Assembly: GCA_002011165.2 (NCBI GenBank)
Contig: MTMI02000001.1
Location: 92,174 to 156,173, forward strand
Direction of reading: 5' to 3'
Length of the DNA stretch: 64,000 bases
Source: Candidatus Mnemosynella biddleae
GTDB lineage: Archaea; Halobacteriota; Archaeoglobi; Mnemosynellales; Mnemosynellaceae
Every line of letters begins with the position of its first letter. Positions within the stretch are counted from its first letter, which is position 1. Below are positions 15,301 through 24,357 of the stretch, in pieces. The notes beneath the pieces were generated by a model. It made no database searches. It worked only from the letters and a program-made list of their open reading frames with translations, and was not told where the DNA came from. A program made the position numbers and the translations under genes.

Positions 15301-16182
15301 CTAGTGTCTCTCAACCAAATAAACTCCAGTCATTGTCAAAATCCCTCCTAAAGCTGTAAAAATTCCTATCTCTTCTCCCAGCACAGAAAAAGCCATTATT
15401 GCCGTGAAAAAAGGAATAATGTACACGAAAACAGCTACTTTTGTTGCCTCCATTGCGGTCAAGGCGGAGTACCATACCAGATAAGCAAAGACTGAGCAGA
15501 GAAGGGAGAGGTACAGCAAAGAAATCCAGGCGGTCATGCTCAAAGAAAGCGGGTTTACAATACCTTCGTAGAGAGCAAATGGAAAGAGTAGGATTGAGCC
15601 AATTGCAAAGGCGTAGGCTGTAAGAACGTCTGGGTTGTACTTCTCCAGCAAACTCTTCCCCAAGATTGTGTAGAGAGCCCATAGAAACCCATCGAAAATT
15701 ATCAGCACGTCACCAGTAAGAGTTTCACTGCTGAAAAATTCGAATTCCCCTTTCGAAACCACCAACATAACACCAAGAAAAGATAAGCAAAGACCGAGAG
15801 TTTTAAGCTTCGTAAACCTCTCACCAAGGAAAAGGGACATCACTGCTATGAAAATAACCGATGTATTCATGAGTATTGAAGAATTCGTGGCTGTTGTGTA
15901 TGTGAGAGCTACAAACTGAACTGCATAGAGTAAAGTAACTCCCGTAATGGCCAAAATTACGATACGGGGTATATCCTCTATCTTAACAGACTTCAATCTC
16001 TTTTTTAAGTAAACCGCTAGGAGAAGAACTGGTGAAGCTAGGATGAACCTATAAAATGCCAGATTGTACGGCTTAATTTCTTGAAGACCGATTTTTATGA
16101 AGATGAACGAGCCTGCCCAGATGAGCATTGTAAGGAGTAATGCAATTATGTACATTCTCTGTAGCTCTTCTTTTGTCCCCAT
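15301..16182 (-). CDS. EamA/DMT-family transporter
   Basis: About 293 aa from the ATG giving MGTKEELQRMYIIALLLTM, which has GAGGTG eight bases upstream; the ORF track starts 33 bases earlier. Ten hydrophobic helices in two homologous halves fit the drug/metabolite transporter superfamily. The first half has the WAGSFIFIKIGLQ signature and the second half GLWALYTILGKS-like text (FDGFLWALYTILGKSLLEKY). It probably exports or imports a small metabolite, unknown which. It lies between the CRISPR array and an orphan repeat, so it may be part of an inserted segment. Confidence 0.88.
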   Translation of the reverse strand: MGTKEELQRMYIIALLLTMLIWAGSFIFIKIGLQEIKPYNLAFYRFILASPVLLLAVYLKKRLKSVKIEDIPRIVILAITGVTLLYAVQFVALTYTTATNSSILMNTSVIFIAVMSLFLGERFTKLKTLGLCLSFLGVMLVVSKGEFEFFSSETLTGDVLIIFDGFLWALYTILGKSLLEKYNPDVLTAYAFAIGSILLFPFALYEGIVNPLSLSMTAWISLLYLSLLCSVFAYLVWYSALTAMEATKVAVFVYIIPFFTAIMAFSVLGEEIGIFTALGGILTMTGVYLVERH

Positions 16183-16215
16183 TGCTTCTGCACCTCTAAA
16201 CCTTAAAGATGACAT

Positions 16216-16525
16216 TCAAAAAACTTTGAAACAAATAACTTATGATCTCAATTTCGATGGAGTATGTTTGATTTAATAGAGGCTATTGTGGGCCATTAAA
16301 TGAGATTAATGATGAAAAGTAAAGGTTATACCAAAGTTGAAAAGATAGTTGTGGAACATGAGTTTGCTCCAACTACAATCAAGCTCCTTTCTAATATTTT
16401 TACTAATATTTGAGTGATCATCAATCACTTGTTTACGAAGTATGCTGAATTCAGACTAAGATGGGATTGAAATCGAGAGTTGGAAATTGTCACAAAGCAC
16501 TTTTGAGGATATGAGGTTTTATTTT
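16216..16525. other. Intergenic region between EamA and moeA genes
   Basis: About 310 bases without a convincing gene. A 34-codon plus-strand frame from 16309 (MMKSKGYTKVEKIVVEHEFA) is probably a remnant or chance frame. It also contains one degenerate CRISPR repeat, listed separately. Confidence 0.4.
16444..16473 (+). repeat. Orphan degenerate CRISPR repeat
   Basis: GCTGAATTCAGACTAAGATG followed by GGATTGAAAT differs from the array repeat at only a few positions. It shares the CTAAGAT variant with the last array repeat. It lies 1.7 kb beyond the array in the same orientation and with no second copy beside it. Chance is unlikely for a 30-base match of this quality. Confidence 0.85.
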
Positions 16526-18409
16526 TTAAATTTTTATAATTTCGCCTGTTCTTTCGTAAGTCCTTATTCCATCGGGAAGTCTCTTGGAGAATTCCTTCGA
16601 TCTTAAAACTGAGAGGAACTCTTGAACTGTTGATTCTTCAAGTCTTTCTATAGGAATTAAGAAATCATATTCCTCTTCGGTTAAAGGAGTGAAAAAGAGA
16701 TTATACCGAAGTGCCACATATTTCAGTCCGATTCCCGCATCAGCTCTTCCAGTAGAGATATAATAAGCTAAGGACGAGTGAGTCTTCACAACAACTTCAT
16801 ATCCTTTGAGATTTCTTCTGAGGTTCTCTGCTTCAATTCCTCTTTTTTCTGCAAGCTCTTCTATCAGCCTATCGAGAAGTAATCTCGTCCCAGATCCGGG
16901 ATTTCTATTAACAATTCTTAAATCTTTATCTACGATCTCCTCGAATGATGAGAGCGGAACTGATGAAATTATTCCCTGTTCCCTCAAATAGCCCTTCACA
17001 AGAACACAATTCTTCAACCCATATTCTCTTGCTTGAAGAAGATTATCTCCCAAATGAATTCCAGAAATATCTGGAATTCCTCTCCTCATCACCATTAACC
17101 CACCAGTTGAACCAAGGTTCACAATTTTCATCTCACACTCCATCAGCTCATCTATGAGTTCTACTCCCGGACAGTGACTTCCCATAAAGAGGATATCGGG
17201 AATTCTCTTTTCACTAAAAAGCGTAACTTCGAGCTCTTCTCCCTCATCAATCACTTCAACATTTTCTGGAATTTCTACAAAGCCTTCTGCCTCAGAGAGA
17301 GAGGTTATAGCTCCAGAGGATTTGAAAACTGGATAGCATTTATCCCTGAAAACGCCAACCGGCAAAATCTGCCTCCTTCCATCCAATCTCATTTTTGATG
17401 TCAATTTCATTCTGATTTTCTTTCTTTCATCTCTTAGATGCATTGCTCTTCTGAATAGTGGTTCAACGAAGTAAATGAATATTGAGAGAGCTGAAGTAGG
17501 ATAGCCGGGAAGTGAAAAAACTGGTCTTCCGTTAACTATACCAACTAAAAAAGGCTTTCCTGGTCTTATGTTAACTCCGTGAAAAAGGAGTTGACCTTTT
17601 CTTTCAATGATCTTTGGAAAGAGGTCTGCAACACCTACGGAAGTGCTTCCTGATGTTATCACTGCATGACATTCAAGAGCTGCTCTCTCAAGTGTCTCCT
17701 CAATCTCCCTCTCGTCATCCCCAATTATTCCATAATCCACCGGAGTGCATCCTATGAGTTTGAGAGATGATGAAATTGAGTAACGATTGACATCATAAAT
17801 TTTGGCTTCTTCCAGCTCTTTTCTACAATCAATTATTTCATCTCCTGTCGAGAATATTCCAACTTTCAGAGAGAGAACTCTAATCCTCGAGATTCCAGAA
17901 GCTGCGAGAACACCTATGTGATGAGGTGAAATTAGAGTGTATCTCTTGAGAATTCTTTCTCCTCCAGAGATGTCTCCTCCCGCGCTCATCACGTTTTCGA
18001 ATCTTCTTACAGCTTTCAGAACTTTCACATGCGTGTTTTCCACTATACAATCCTCAATCATAACAACAGCGTCAGCACCTTTCGGCATCATAGCACCAGT
18101 TGCAATTTCTATCGCCTCTCCACTCTCTATTTCTATTTCTGGCTTCTCTCCCGGAAGGACTTTCCCCTTGATTCTCAATGATTTGGGAGAGTCTTCTCTT
18201 GCATCAAAAGTATCTGATGCTCTAACTGCAAATCCATCCATTGAGGCCCTTTCAAAAGGAGGTACGTCAATCGGAGAGAAAATAGATTCAGCAGATACTC
18301 TTCCAAGTGATTCAAGAAGAGGGACTTCTTCAATTTCTGGTTTGAGCTCCAAGGAGAAGAGAATTCTTTTCGCTTCTTCAACTGAGATTAGTCTTCTATA
18401 TTTACTCAA
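16526..18409 (-). CDS. moeA: Molybdopterin molybdotransferase MoeA fused to a PBP-like domain
   Basis: A 627-aa protein. Residues 1 to about 400 are MoeA: PPFERASMDGFAVRA near the N-terminus, the GSTSVGVADLFPKII segment, and RPGKPFLVGI...LPGYPTSA. MoeA inserts molybdenum or tungsten into adenylylated molybdopterin. The last 220 residues form a periplasmic-binding-protein-like fold (DILFMGSHCPGVELIDELM, NRNPGSGTRLLLDRLI), as in many archaeal MoeA paralogues. It may sense molybdate/tungstate or another ligand. It overlaps the second moeA by 8 bases. Confidence 0.92.
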   Translation of the reverse strand: MSKYRRLISVEEAKRILFSLELKPEIEEVPLLESLGRVSAESIFSPIDVPPFERASMDGFAVRASDTFDAREDSPKSLRIKGKVLPGEKPEIEIESGEAIEIATGAMMPKGADAVVMIEDCIVENTHVKVLKAVRRFENVMSAGGDISGGERILKRYTLISPHHIGVLAASGISRIRVLSLKVGIFSTGDEIIDCRKELEEAKIYDVNRYSISSSLKLIGCTPVDYGIIGDDEREIEETLERAALECHAVITSGSTSVGVADLFPKIIERKGQLLFHGVNIRPGKPFLVGIVNGRPVFSLPGYPTSALSIFIYFVEPLFRRAMHLRDERKKIRMKLTSKMRLDGRRQILPVGVFRDKCYPVFKSSGAITSLSEAEGFVEIPENVEVIDEGEELEVTLFSEKRIPDILFMGSHCPGVELIDELMECEMKIVNLGSTGGLMVMRRGIPDISGIHLGDNLLQAREYGLKNCVLVKGYLREQGIISSVPLSSFEEIVDKDLRIVNRNPGSGTRLLLDRLIEELAEKRGIEAENLRRNLKGYEVVVKTHSSLAYYISTGRADAGIGLKYVALRYNLFFTPLTEEEYDFLIPIERLEESTVQEFLSVLRSKEFSKRLPDGIRTYERTGEIIKI

Positions 18410-19553
18410 AAAATCTCACCTCAACAATCTCGTCTCTCTCTATTCCCTCAAGCTCTTCTGGAACGATGATATAACCATCCGCTTTAGTAACGGAGCTGAG
18501 GATTCCAGATCCGTGGGTCATCAGGGGAATTGCAGTAGAATGGCGGAGTTTAACTCTCGTGAATGTTCGATAGCCAGCTTTAGATGTGACTGAAGTTAGG
18601 AGCCTTGCTTTAACAATCCTCTCTTCAATCGGCTTATTCATCAGCTTGAAGATGATTTCTTTGAGAAAGGTGATAGAAGCCATAAGACAGGCAACCGGAT
18701 ATCCCGGAAGTCCAAGAAGAGGTTTTCCTTCAACAACGCCAAAAAGCGTGGGTCTTCCGGGAGACATCGCAACCCCTCTGAAAACAGGAGTTCCGATTTC
18801 CTCAAGAACGTTCCAGAGAAGATCTCTCCTTCCTGCAGAAGTTCCTCCGATAACTGTGATGATGTCGAACTCTCTTGCATGTAGGATGGCTTCCTTCAAC
18901 TCCTTCTTATCATCTCCAACCACAGGATAGATCTCTGGAATCCCACCCCATTTTCTTGCGAGAATAGATAGCATCAGAGAATTAGTTTCTCTGATTTCTG
19001 AATCTTTTTTAAACTCTTCTCCCGTTGGAATGATTGCCACTCTGGGTCTCTTGAAAACTGATACTTCTTCTATCCCAAGAGCTTTAAGTAAAGCGATATC
19101 GGGAGCTCTGAGAACGTGAGAGATTTCAAAAATAGTTTCACCTATTTCAACGTCTTCTCCCCTTCTTGCGACATTTTTCCCAGGATGGACTTCGGAATAG
19201 ATCTCCACCTTACCGTTCATCTGAACTGTGTCCTCGACCAACACAACTGCATCAGCACCATCTGGGAGTTTCTCTCCAGTGTTCACAGGAACTGCTTTCA
19301 TCTCTCCAGCAATTTCGGAGATTTCCATGAGTACGGGAGAGTTGTGAGAAGCGCCATATGTGTCTGATGCTCTAACTGCAAATCCATCCATCGCAGATCT
19401 GTCAAAAGGAGGGATATTCACATCAGAAATTATTTCTTCCGCGAGTGTGCATCCTACAGCATCTTCTAACCTAACTTTTTGGATTGATGGGTTTAAATTT
19501 TCAAAAATCAATTTTAGAGCTTCTTCAACTTTTACTGTCTCTTTTATCTCCAT
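18402..19553 (-). CDS. moeA: Molybdopterin molybdotransferase MoeA
   Basis: A 383-aa MoeA without a C-terminal extension. Signature parts are PPFDRSAMDGFAVRASDTYG near residue 50, GGTSAGRRDLLWNVL, and SPGRPTLFGVVEGKPLLGLPGYPV. Two different MoeA copies side by side are common in archaea that use tungsten and molybdenum enzymes, possibly with divided metal preference. It begins one base after the moaD stop and runs into the PBP-fused moeA, so all three form one operon. Confidence 0.93.
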   Translation of the reverse strand: MEIKETVKVEEALKLIFENLNPSIQKVRLEDAVGCTLAEEIISDVNIPPFDRSAMDGFAVRASDTYGASHNSPVLMEISEIAGEMKAVPVNTGEKLPDGADAVVLVEDTVQMNGKVEIYSEVHPGKNVARRGEDVEIGETIFEISHVLRAPDIALLKALGIEEVSVFKRPRVAIIPTGEEFKKDSEIRETNSLMLSILARKWGGIPEIYPVVGDDKKELKEAILHAREFDIITVIGGTSAGRRDLLWNVLEEIGTPVFRGVAMSPGRPTLFGVVEGKPLLGLPGYPVACLMASITFLKEIIFKLMNKPIEERIVKARLLTSVTSKAGYRTFTRVKLRHSTAIPLMTHGSGILSSVTKADGYIIVPEELEGIERDEIVEVRFFE

Positions 19554-19814
19554 TTACCCACCAGCAACAGGTGGAAATATCGCTATTTCATCTCCTTCCC
19601 TAACCTCGGTATTCAGATCCGTGTTCTTTCCATTCAGCATTATATTCAAACTTTTGTTAAGTTCACCCTGAGGAAAGATCTTATCCTTTAGAGCTGAATG
19701 CTTTTCAACAAGTTTTTCAAGAGCTTCTCCAACGCTTTGCGCTTCAACAAACTCTTCCTTGACGCCCACGATTTCTCTGAGATTTGCAAAGAGCTTTATC
19801 TTTACCTTCGACAT
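19554..19814 (-). CDS. moaD: MoaD/ThiS-family sulfur carrier protein
   Basis: An 86-aa beta-grasp protein ending in the diglycine tail (EIAIFPPVAGG). The C-terminal Gly is adenylylated and thiocarboxylated to deliver sulfur to precursor Z in molybdopterin synthesis. The length fits MoaD, though archaeal relatives (SAMPs) can also modify proteins. It is the first gene of the moaD-moeA-moeA operon, and its stop directly abuts the moeA start. No moaE lies nearby. Confidence 0.9.
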   Translation of the reverse strand: MSKVKIKLFANLREIVGVKEEFVEAQSVGEALEKLVEKHSALKDKIFPQGELNKSLNIMLNGKNTDLNTEVREGDEIAIFPPVAGG

Positions 19815-19930
19815 ATTTTGAGTTTTTGACTCGTAGAAGATATAAAGATGATGGAAGGGTGCAAAAAAGTAATTATTAATATTTGATGATCAGATACTGG
19901 CACGCTTTCGCAAGGAGTGATACCGATAAG

Positions 19931-19940
19931 ATTTAAATAA
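19931..19940 (+). promoter_or_regulatory. TATA box of the ATPase operon
   Basis: ATTTAAATAA lies about 35 bases before the ATG of the first ATPase gene and follows a purine-rich BRE-like GATAAG. GAGAGG near 19960 would serve as ribosome site on a short leader. Confidence 0.5.
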
Positions 19941-19969
19941 AGAGGGAGATGACCTTCTGAGAGGGTAAA

Positions 19970-20314
19970 ATGGAGAGAGAGGAAATTCTTCTAAAGGTTA
20001 AAGAGGCTGAAGAAGAGGCAAAGAAGATAGTTGAAGAAGCTGAAAGAGATTTTCAAAAAATAATTGATGAAGCTAAAAAGGAAGGAGAGAAAATAGTAAA
20101 GAAGGCGGAAATAGAGGCTGAAAAAGAGGCAGAAATGATTTTGGAGGAGGAAAGAAGAAGGATTGAAAAGGATAAAGAAGAGATATTGAAGAGAGGAGAG
20201 GAGGAGATAGAGAGGATTGAGAGTAGAGCTCAACAGAAAATGTCTGAAGCTGTCGAACTTTTACTCAGGAGATTCGAGGAGGTTTTAAATGCTCCTCCCA
20301 GAGAGAATGAATAG
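19970..20314 (+). CDS. atpH: A-type ATP synthase subunit H
   Basis: A 114-aa, almost purely helical coiled-coil protein (VKEAEEEAKKIVEEAERDFQ and similar heptads). Together with subunit E it forms the peripheral stalk of the A1Ao ATP synthase. It is the first gene of the operon, as in Methanosarcina ahaH. It overlaps subunit I by 26 bases. The low-complexity Glu/Lys sequence alone is weak evidence; position in the operon makes the call firm. Confidence 0.9.
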   Translation: MEREEILLKVKEAEEEAKKIVEEAERDFQKIIDEAKKEGEKIVKKAEIEAEKEAEMILEEERRRIEKDKEEILKRGEEEIERIESRAQQKMSEAVELLLRRFEEVLNAPPRENE

Positions 20315-22196
20315 GTTCATCGTGGTAGGTGAAAAAGATGAACTCGAAAATGTTATTGAGAGGCTTTATTCTCTAAACATCTTTCATATAAAAGATTTCA
20401 TCGAAGAGGGTCCAATTTTCAGAATAGGTGAGCCACTTGAAAGAGCTGAGAAGTATTCTGATTATCTTCTGAGGATTCGCTCTTTGATGAGAGCTCTTAA
20501 AATAAAAGAAGTTGATCAAAAATACAGTGTTAAAGAGATCGAGGAGATTATTCAATCGAAACTCGATGAAATAAACAAGAGAATTTCTGAAGAGATGGAG
20601 AGATATTCGAGAGTGGAAGGAACTCTAAAAGAGTTGGAGCAACTCCTCAAAGATTTGAGACCTTTCGAGATTCTTGGAATTCGTCCTTCGCTGTGCAGAG
20701 GTTATGAGGGGATTTCATGTTTTGTAGGGAAGATTAGGAATTTCAAAGAAATTGAAGAGATTATTTCACAATTCCGAGAAGAGTGTTATGTTGTGAGAGG
20801 AGATGGAGAAAAGGATATTTACGTTGCGATTTTTGTTCCGAAGAATTTGAGCGATAAGATGGCTTCTGAACTTTCAAGAACTAGCTTCTCAGAAATTCCA
20901 GTTCCTCTAGTTGAAGGAGATGTTGGAGAGGAGATTAAAAGAGCAACAGAAGAAGTTGAAAAGCTTAAAAATGAGCTTGAAAGTATAAGTAAGAGGATTG
21001 GAGGATTAAAAGAGGAGTACGCCGGCATTCTTCTTGCTTGCGAAGAGTATTTGGCAATAGAAGTTGAAAAGGCTGAGGCACCTCTCAGATTTGCGACAAC
21101 TGAGAACTTCTTTGTGATAGATGGGTGGATTCCTTCAGAGAGAAGAGATGACTTTATTGAAGCTTTAAAGGATTTCAAGGTTTACGTAAATGAGATTCCA
21201 TCCAAAGAAGAGCCACCGGTTTATCTCAAGCATCCAAAACCGATAAGTCCTTTCAAGCTACTCATAGACGTTTTCTCAACTCCTCGCTACAATGAGATAG
21301 ATCCCACATCGATTATTTTCATCACCTTCCCACTTTTCTACGGCTTCATGCTCGGAGATGTTGGCTACGGAGCACTGATAGGAATTATGAGCTATGCTAT
21401 AAAGAGGAAGATGAGGAGCGAAGGATGGCAGTCGCTTGCTTCAATCGGGCTCTATGCTGCGGCACTCTCAATTATTTTCGGATTGATATATGGAGAGTTT
21501 TTCGGATTTCCAATGTATGGAGAGGAGAGTATCTTTGGATTAACCTATATCCACACTCCGCTTCATAGATTTGAAGAAGTAGTCGAGCTTCTGATGATTT
21601 CTCTCATAATCGGAGTCGTCCATGTATCTCTCGGACTTTTCTTGGGTTTGAGAAACGTTGCAGTGATGCACGGATGGAAAAAAGCGATTTACGAAAGAGT
21701 TTGCTGGATTCTCATGCTTTTCGGGGGCATCATACTTGTTTATTACTTACTCCCCCCGCTTATGGAGGGGGTTCCTCTCGGAGAGCTAAACTTCCTTTCA
21801 CCAATCTTTCTCCTCGGAGCGGTTCTCCTTATTTCAGGTGTTGCGATTCTTATAATCGGAGAAGGTCCAATTATGATCATGGAAGTTCCAACGCTTCTGA
21901 GTAATATCGTATCTTATTCCCGACTTCTTGCAATTGGACTCTCCTCAGTGGGAATAGCTCTCGCAGTAAACACGATTTCAATAGAGCTCTTCTTATCGAA
22001 GGGAGGAGTTCTGCTCCTTGTAGGAGTGATTGTTTTGATTCTCGGTCACAGTCTCAATCTCGCCCTCGGAATAATAGGTCCGGGGCTTCATTCACTTAGA
22101 TTGCAATATGTGGAGTTCTTTACGAAGTTCTTCGAAGGTGGTGGAAAAAAATACAGCCCCTTTGGAAGAATTAGAAAATATTTGAAGGAGGGATGA
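20289..22196 (+). CDS. atpI: A-type ATP synthase subunit I (a subunit)
   Basis: A 635-aa protein. The cytoplasmic N-terminal half (about 1-320) has helical hairpins that contact the peripheral stalk. The C-terminal half has about eight membrane helices, including the ion half-channel (LLSNIVSYSRLLAIGLSSVG, with the essential Arg) and GHSLNLALGIIGPGLHSLRL. GGAGG lies a few bases before the ATG, which falls inside the atpH 3' end. The role is ion translocation against the c ring. Confidence 0.96.
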   Translation: MLLPERMNRFIVVGEKDELENVIERLYSLNIFHIKDFIEEGPIFRIGEPLERAEKYSDYLLRIRSLMRALKIKEVDQKYSVKEIEEIIQSKLDEINKRISEEMERYSRVEGTLKELEQLLKDLRPFEILGIRPSLCRGYEGISCFVGKIRNFKEIEEIISQFREECYVVRGDGEKDIYVAIFVPKNLSDKMASELSRTSFSEIPVPLVEGDVGEEIKRATEEVEKLKNELESISKRIGGLKEEYAGILLACEEYLAIEVEKAEAPLRFATTENFFVIDGWIPSERRDDFIEALKDFKVYVNEIPSKEEPPVYLKHPKPISPFKLLIDVFSTPRYNEIDPTSIIFITFPLFYGFMLGDVGYGALIGIMSYAIKRKMRSEGWQSLASIGLYAAALSIIFGLIYGEFFGFPMYGEESIFGLTYIHTPLHRFEEVVELLMISLIIGVVHVSLGLFLGLRNVAVMHGWKKAIYERVCWILMLFGGIILVYYLLPPLMEGVPLGELNFLSPIFLLGAVLLISGVAILIIGEGPIMIMEVPTLLSNIVSYSRLLAIGLSSVGIALAVNTISIELFLSKGGVLLLVGVIVLILGHSLNLALGIIGPGLHSLRLQYVEFFTKFFEGGGKKYSPFGRIRKYLKEG

Positions 22197-22200
22197 GAAA

Positions 22201-22440
22201 ATGGCGGATCCTTTAGCGGTTGGATTGCTCGCACTTGGTGCAGGTCTAGCTGTTGGACTGGCTGGAATAGGAGCTGGAATGGGCGAACAGGGAATCGGAG
22301 CTGCTGCAGTGGGTGCAATGGCAGAAGATGAAGGTTTCTTTGGAAAGGGACTTCTGATGACTGTGATTCCAGAGTCCATAGCTATTTTCGGTCTTGTGGT
22401 CTCACTGATTCTTCTGTTCGTCACACTACCATCTCTCTGA
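22201..22440 (+). CDS. atpK: A-type ATP synthase subunit K (proteolipid c)
   Basis: A 79-aa proteolipid with two membrane helices joined by a short polar loop. Helix 1 is Gly-rich (GAGLAVGLAGIGAGMG). The second helix carries the ion-binding Glu in VIPESIAIFG. It is a single hairpin, as in most archaea, not a duplicated form. I see no Na+-type Gln/Glu signature I would trust, so the coupling ion is left open. Confidence 0.95.
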   Translation: MADPLAVGLLALGAGLAVGLAGIGAGMGEQGIGAAAVGAMAEDEGFFGKGLLMTVIPESIAIFGLVVSLILLFVTLPSL

Positions 22441-22450
22441 AGGGATTTAG

Positions 22451-23026
22451 ATGGCTCTGGAGAAGGTTATAGAGGATACACTGAAGAAGAGTAGACAGAG
22501 GGCAGAGGAGATCAGAGAAAGAGCTGAAGAGGAGAGGAAAAAGATACTAAATGAAGCGATGAAGAGAGCTGAGGAGATAAAGAGGAAAAAGAGAAGAGAA
22601 GTTGAAGAGAGAGCGAGGAGGATGAGAATTCAGGAGCTCTCGAGCACGAAGATAGAGGTAAAGAGGAGGGTGCTGGAAGTTCAGAAAGAATTGCTTGAGA
22701 AGTGCTATGAAGAGTCCCTAAGAACTCTTTCAAATCTTTCCGAGGATAGACGACGAGAGATCTTGAAGAAACTTATATCAGAAGCTGAGAAGCATGGCTC
22801 AAAGATTTATTCAAATGAGAGAGAGGAGAATATAGTCAAAGAGCTCAGTAAACTGAAGTATGCTGGAAGAATTGACTGTCTTGGAGGCGTAATCGTTGAG
22901 AATGAAGATGGAAGTGTGAGAGTTGACATGACCTATGAGACTATTTTCTCTTCGCTCTTCGAGTCTTCGATGAAAGAAGTTGCTTCAATACTCTTTGAGG
23001 ATTATGAGGCTGGGAATAAGGATTAG
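22451..23026 (+). CDS. atpE: A-type ATP synthase subunit E
   Basis: A 191-aa peripheral-stalk subunit. Residues 1-75 are a long charged helix that pairs with subunit H, and the rest is the globular head that contacts the A/B hexamer (GGVIVENEDGSVRVDMTYET, a typical E-subunit segment). It overlaps subunit C by 23 bases. Length and order fit the family. Confidence 0.95.
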   Translation: MALEKVIEDTLKKSRQRAEEIRERAEEERKKILNEAMKRAEEIKRKKRREVEERARRMRIQELSSTKIEVKRRVLEVQKELLEKCYEESLRTLSNLSEDRRREILKKLISEAEKHGSKIYSNEREENIVKELSKLKYAGRIDCLGGVIVENEDGSVRVDMTYETIFSSLFESSMKEVASILFEDYEAGNKD

Positions 23027-24053
23027 AGGAAGATCGAAGATTAAAGATTACGCATATATCACAGCGAGAGTTAGGGCTAAAAAGAAAAAGCTTCTACCCA
23101 AGGAGACTTATCAGAAGCTCCTGAAGATGGGTCTCTCCGAGATTATCAGATTTCTTAGCGAGAGCGAGTATAAAGAAGAGATAAACGAGCTTTCGGATAA
23201 ATACAGCGGAGTTGATCTTATAGAGAGAGCTCTGAATCTCAACCTTTCGAGAACTTACAGAAATCTCATTGAGATTTCTTCGGGAGATGCAAATTTAATG
23301 ATAAGAGAATATCTCCGAAGATGGGATATCTGGAATATAAAGTGTGTGATCAGAGGCAAGAGGATAGGAGCGAGTCCAGAGGAGATAAAATCTCTCTTCG
23401 TCGTTGCTGGAGAATTCGATGAGAAGTTTCTCGGTACTCTCGCAGAACTGAACAGCGTGGAAGATGTTATAGAGGCGCTGAGCAACACGAGATACCATCG
23501 AATATTAAGGAAATATGGAGAAGAGAGATGGGCGGAGCTTGAAGATGAACTTGATAAGATGTACTATGAAGAGCTGATAGATATTCTCGAAGAGGAGGTT
23601 AGTGAGGACAGAAAGCTTCTTCTCAAAGTTATAAGGATGGAAATAGATGTTAAGAATCTGAGGACACTTCTGAGATTGAAGAGAGATGGTGTAGAGACTA
23701 AAGATATTGAGCATCATCTTATAAAAGGAGGAGAGGAGCTTCATGAAAGAGAGCTCAGAAGACTTCTTACGCTAGATTATGAGGATCTACTCAAAGCTCT
23801 GAGCGAATATTCATATTGGAAGGTTATTGAAGAGGCAATAGAGAGGAGATCTCTTGTATCGGCGGAGACGAGACTTGAGAGATACGGAGCGGAATACGCT
23901 CATAAGCTCTCATATTACTATCCTCTTTCCATTCTGCCAGTAATAGGATACATAATAAGTAAAAAACACGAAATTCATAATTTGCATCTCATTGCAAGAG
24001 CAAAAGAGCTCGGAATTCCTTCAGAGAGTGTTGAAGAACAGCTGGTGATATGA
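23004..24053 (+). CDS. atpC: A-type ATP synthase subunit C (d-like)
   Basis: About 349 aa from the ATG (MRLGIRIRGRSK), which has GAGG upstream; the ORF track begins at an earlier TTG inside atpE. It is an all-helical funnel protein that couples the central stalk to the proteolipid ring. Typical segments are YAYITARVRAKKKKLLPKET at the start and IHNLHLIARAKELGIPSE at the end, the latter matching the family C-terminus. One base separates it from subunit F. Confidence 0.95.
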   Translation: MRLGIRIRGRSKIKDYAYITARVRAKKKKLLPKETYQKLLKMGLSEIIRFLSESEYKEEINELSDKYSGVDLIERALNLNLSRTYRNLIEISSGDANLMIREYLRRWDIWNIKCVIRGKRIGASPEEIKSLFVVAGEFDEKFLGTLAELNSVEDVIEALSNTRYHRILRKYGEERWAELEDELDKMYYEELIDILEEEVSEDRKLLLKVIRMEIDVKNLRTLLRLKRDGVETKDIEHHLIKGGEELHERELRRLLTLDYEDLLKALSEYSYWKVIEEAIERRSLVSAETRLERYGAEYAHKLSYYYPLSILPVIGYIISKKHEIHNLHLIARAKELGIPSESVEEQLVI

Positions 24054-24054
24054 G

Positions 24055-24357
24055 ATGAGAATAGGAGTGGTAGGCTCAAAGGACTTCACTCTTGGCTTCA
24101 GACTAGCTGGAATTAAACTCTTCAAAGAGGTTTCAAGCTCTGAGGATATGGAGAGAGCTATTAAAGAGATGATGGGAGAAAAGGACATAGGAATATTGAT
24201 CGCAGAAGGGGGGCTTGCCGAAAAAATGAGGAGGGAGTTCAGAGAAGAGATTGAAGAGTCACTAGAACCTATCGTAATCTTTGTTGGTGGAGAAACTGGT
24301 ATAGAAAGTTTGAGGGAAAGAATAAGACTTTCGGTAGGTGTTGACCTGTGGAAGTAA
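24055..24357 (+). CDS. atpF: A-type ATP synthase subunit F
   Basis: A 100-aa subunit of the central stalk with the usual opening [20 protein letters not shown] and a Rossmann-like fold ([15 protein letters not shown]). It overlaps the GTG start of subunit A by 10 bases. Such overlaps run through this operon and should help keep subunit stoichiometry. Confidence 0.95.
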   Translation: MRIGVVGSKDFTLGFRLAGIKLFKEVSSSEDMERAIKEMMGEKDIGILIAEGGLAEKMRREFREEIEESLEPIVIFVGGETGIESLRERIRLSVGVDLWK

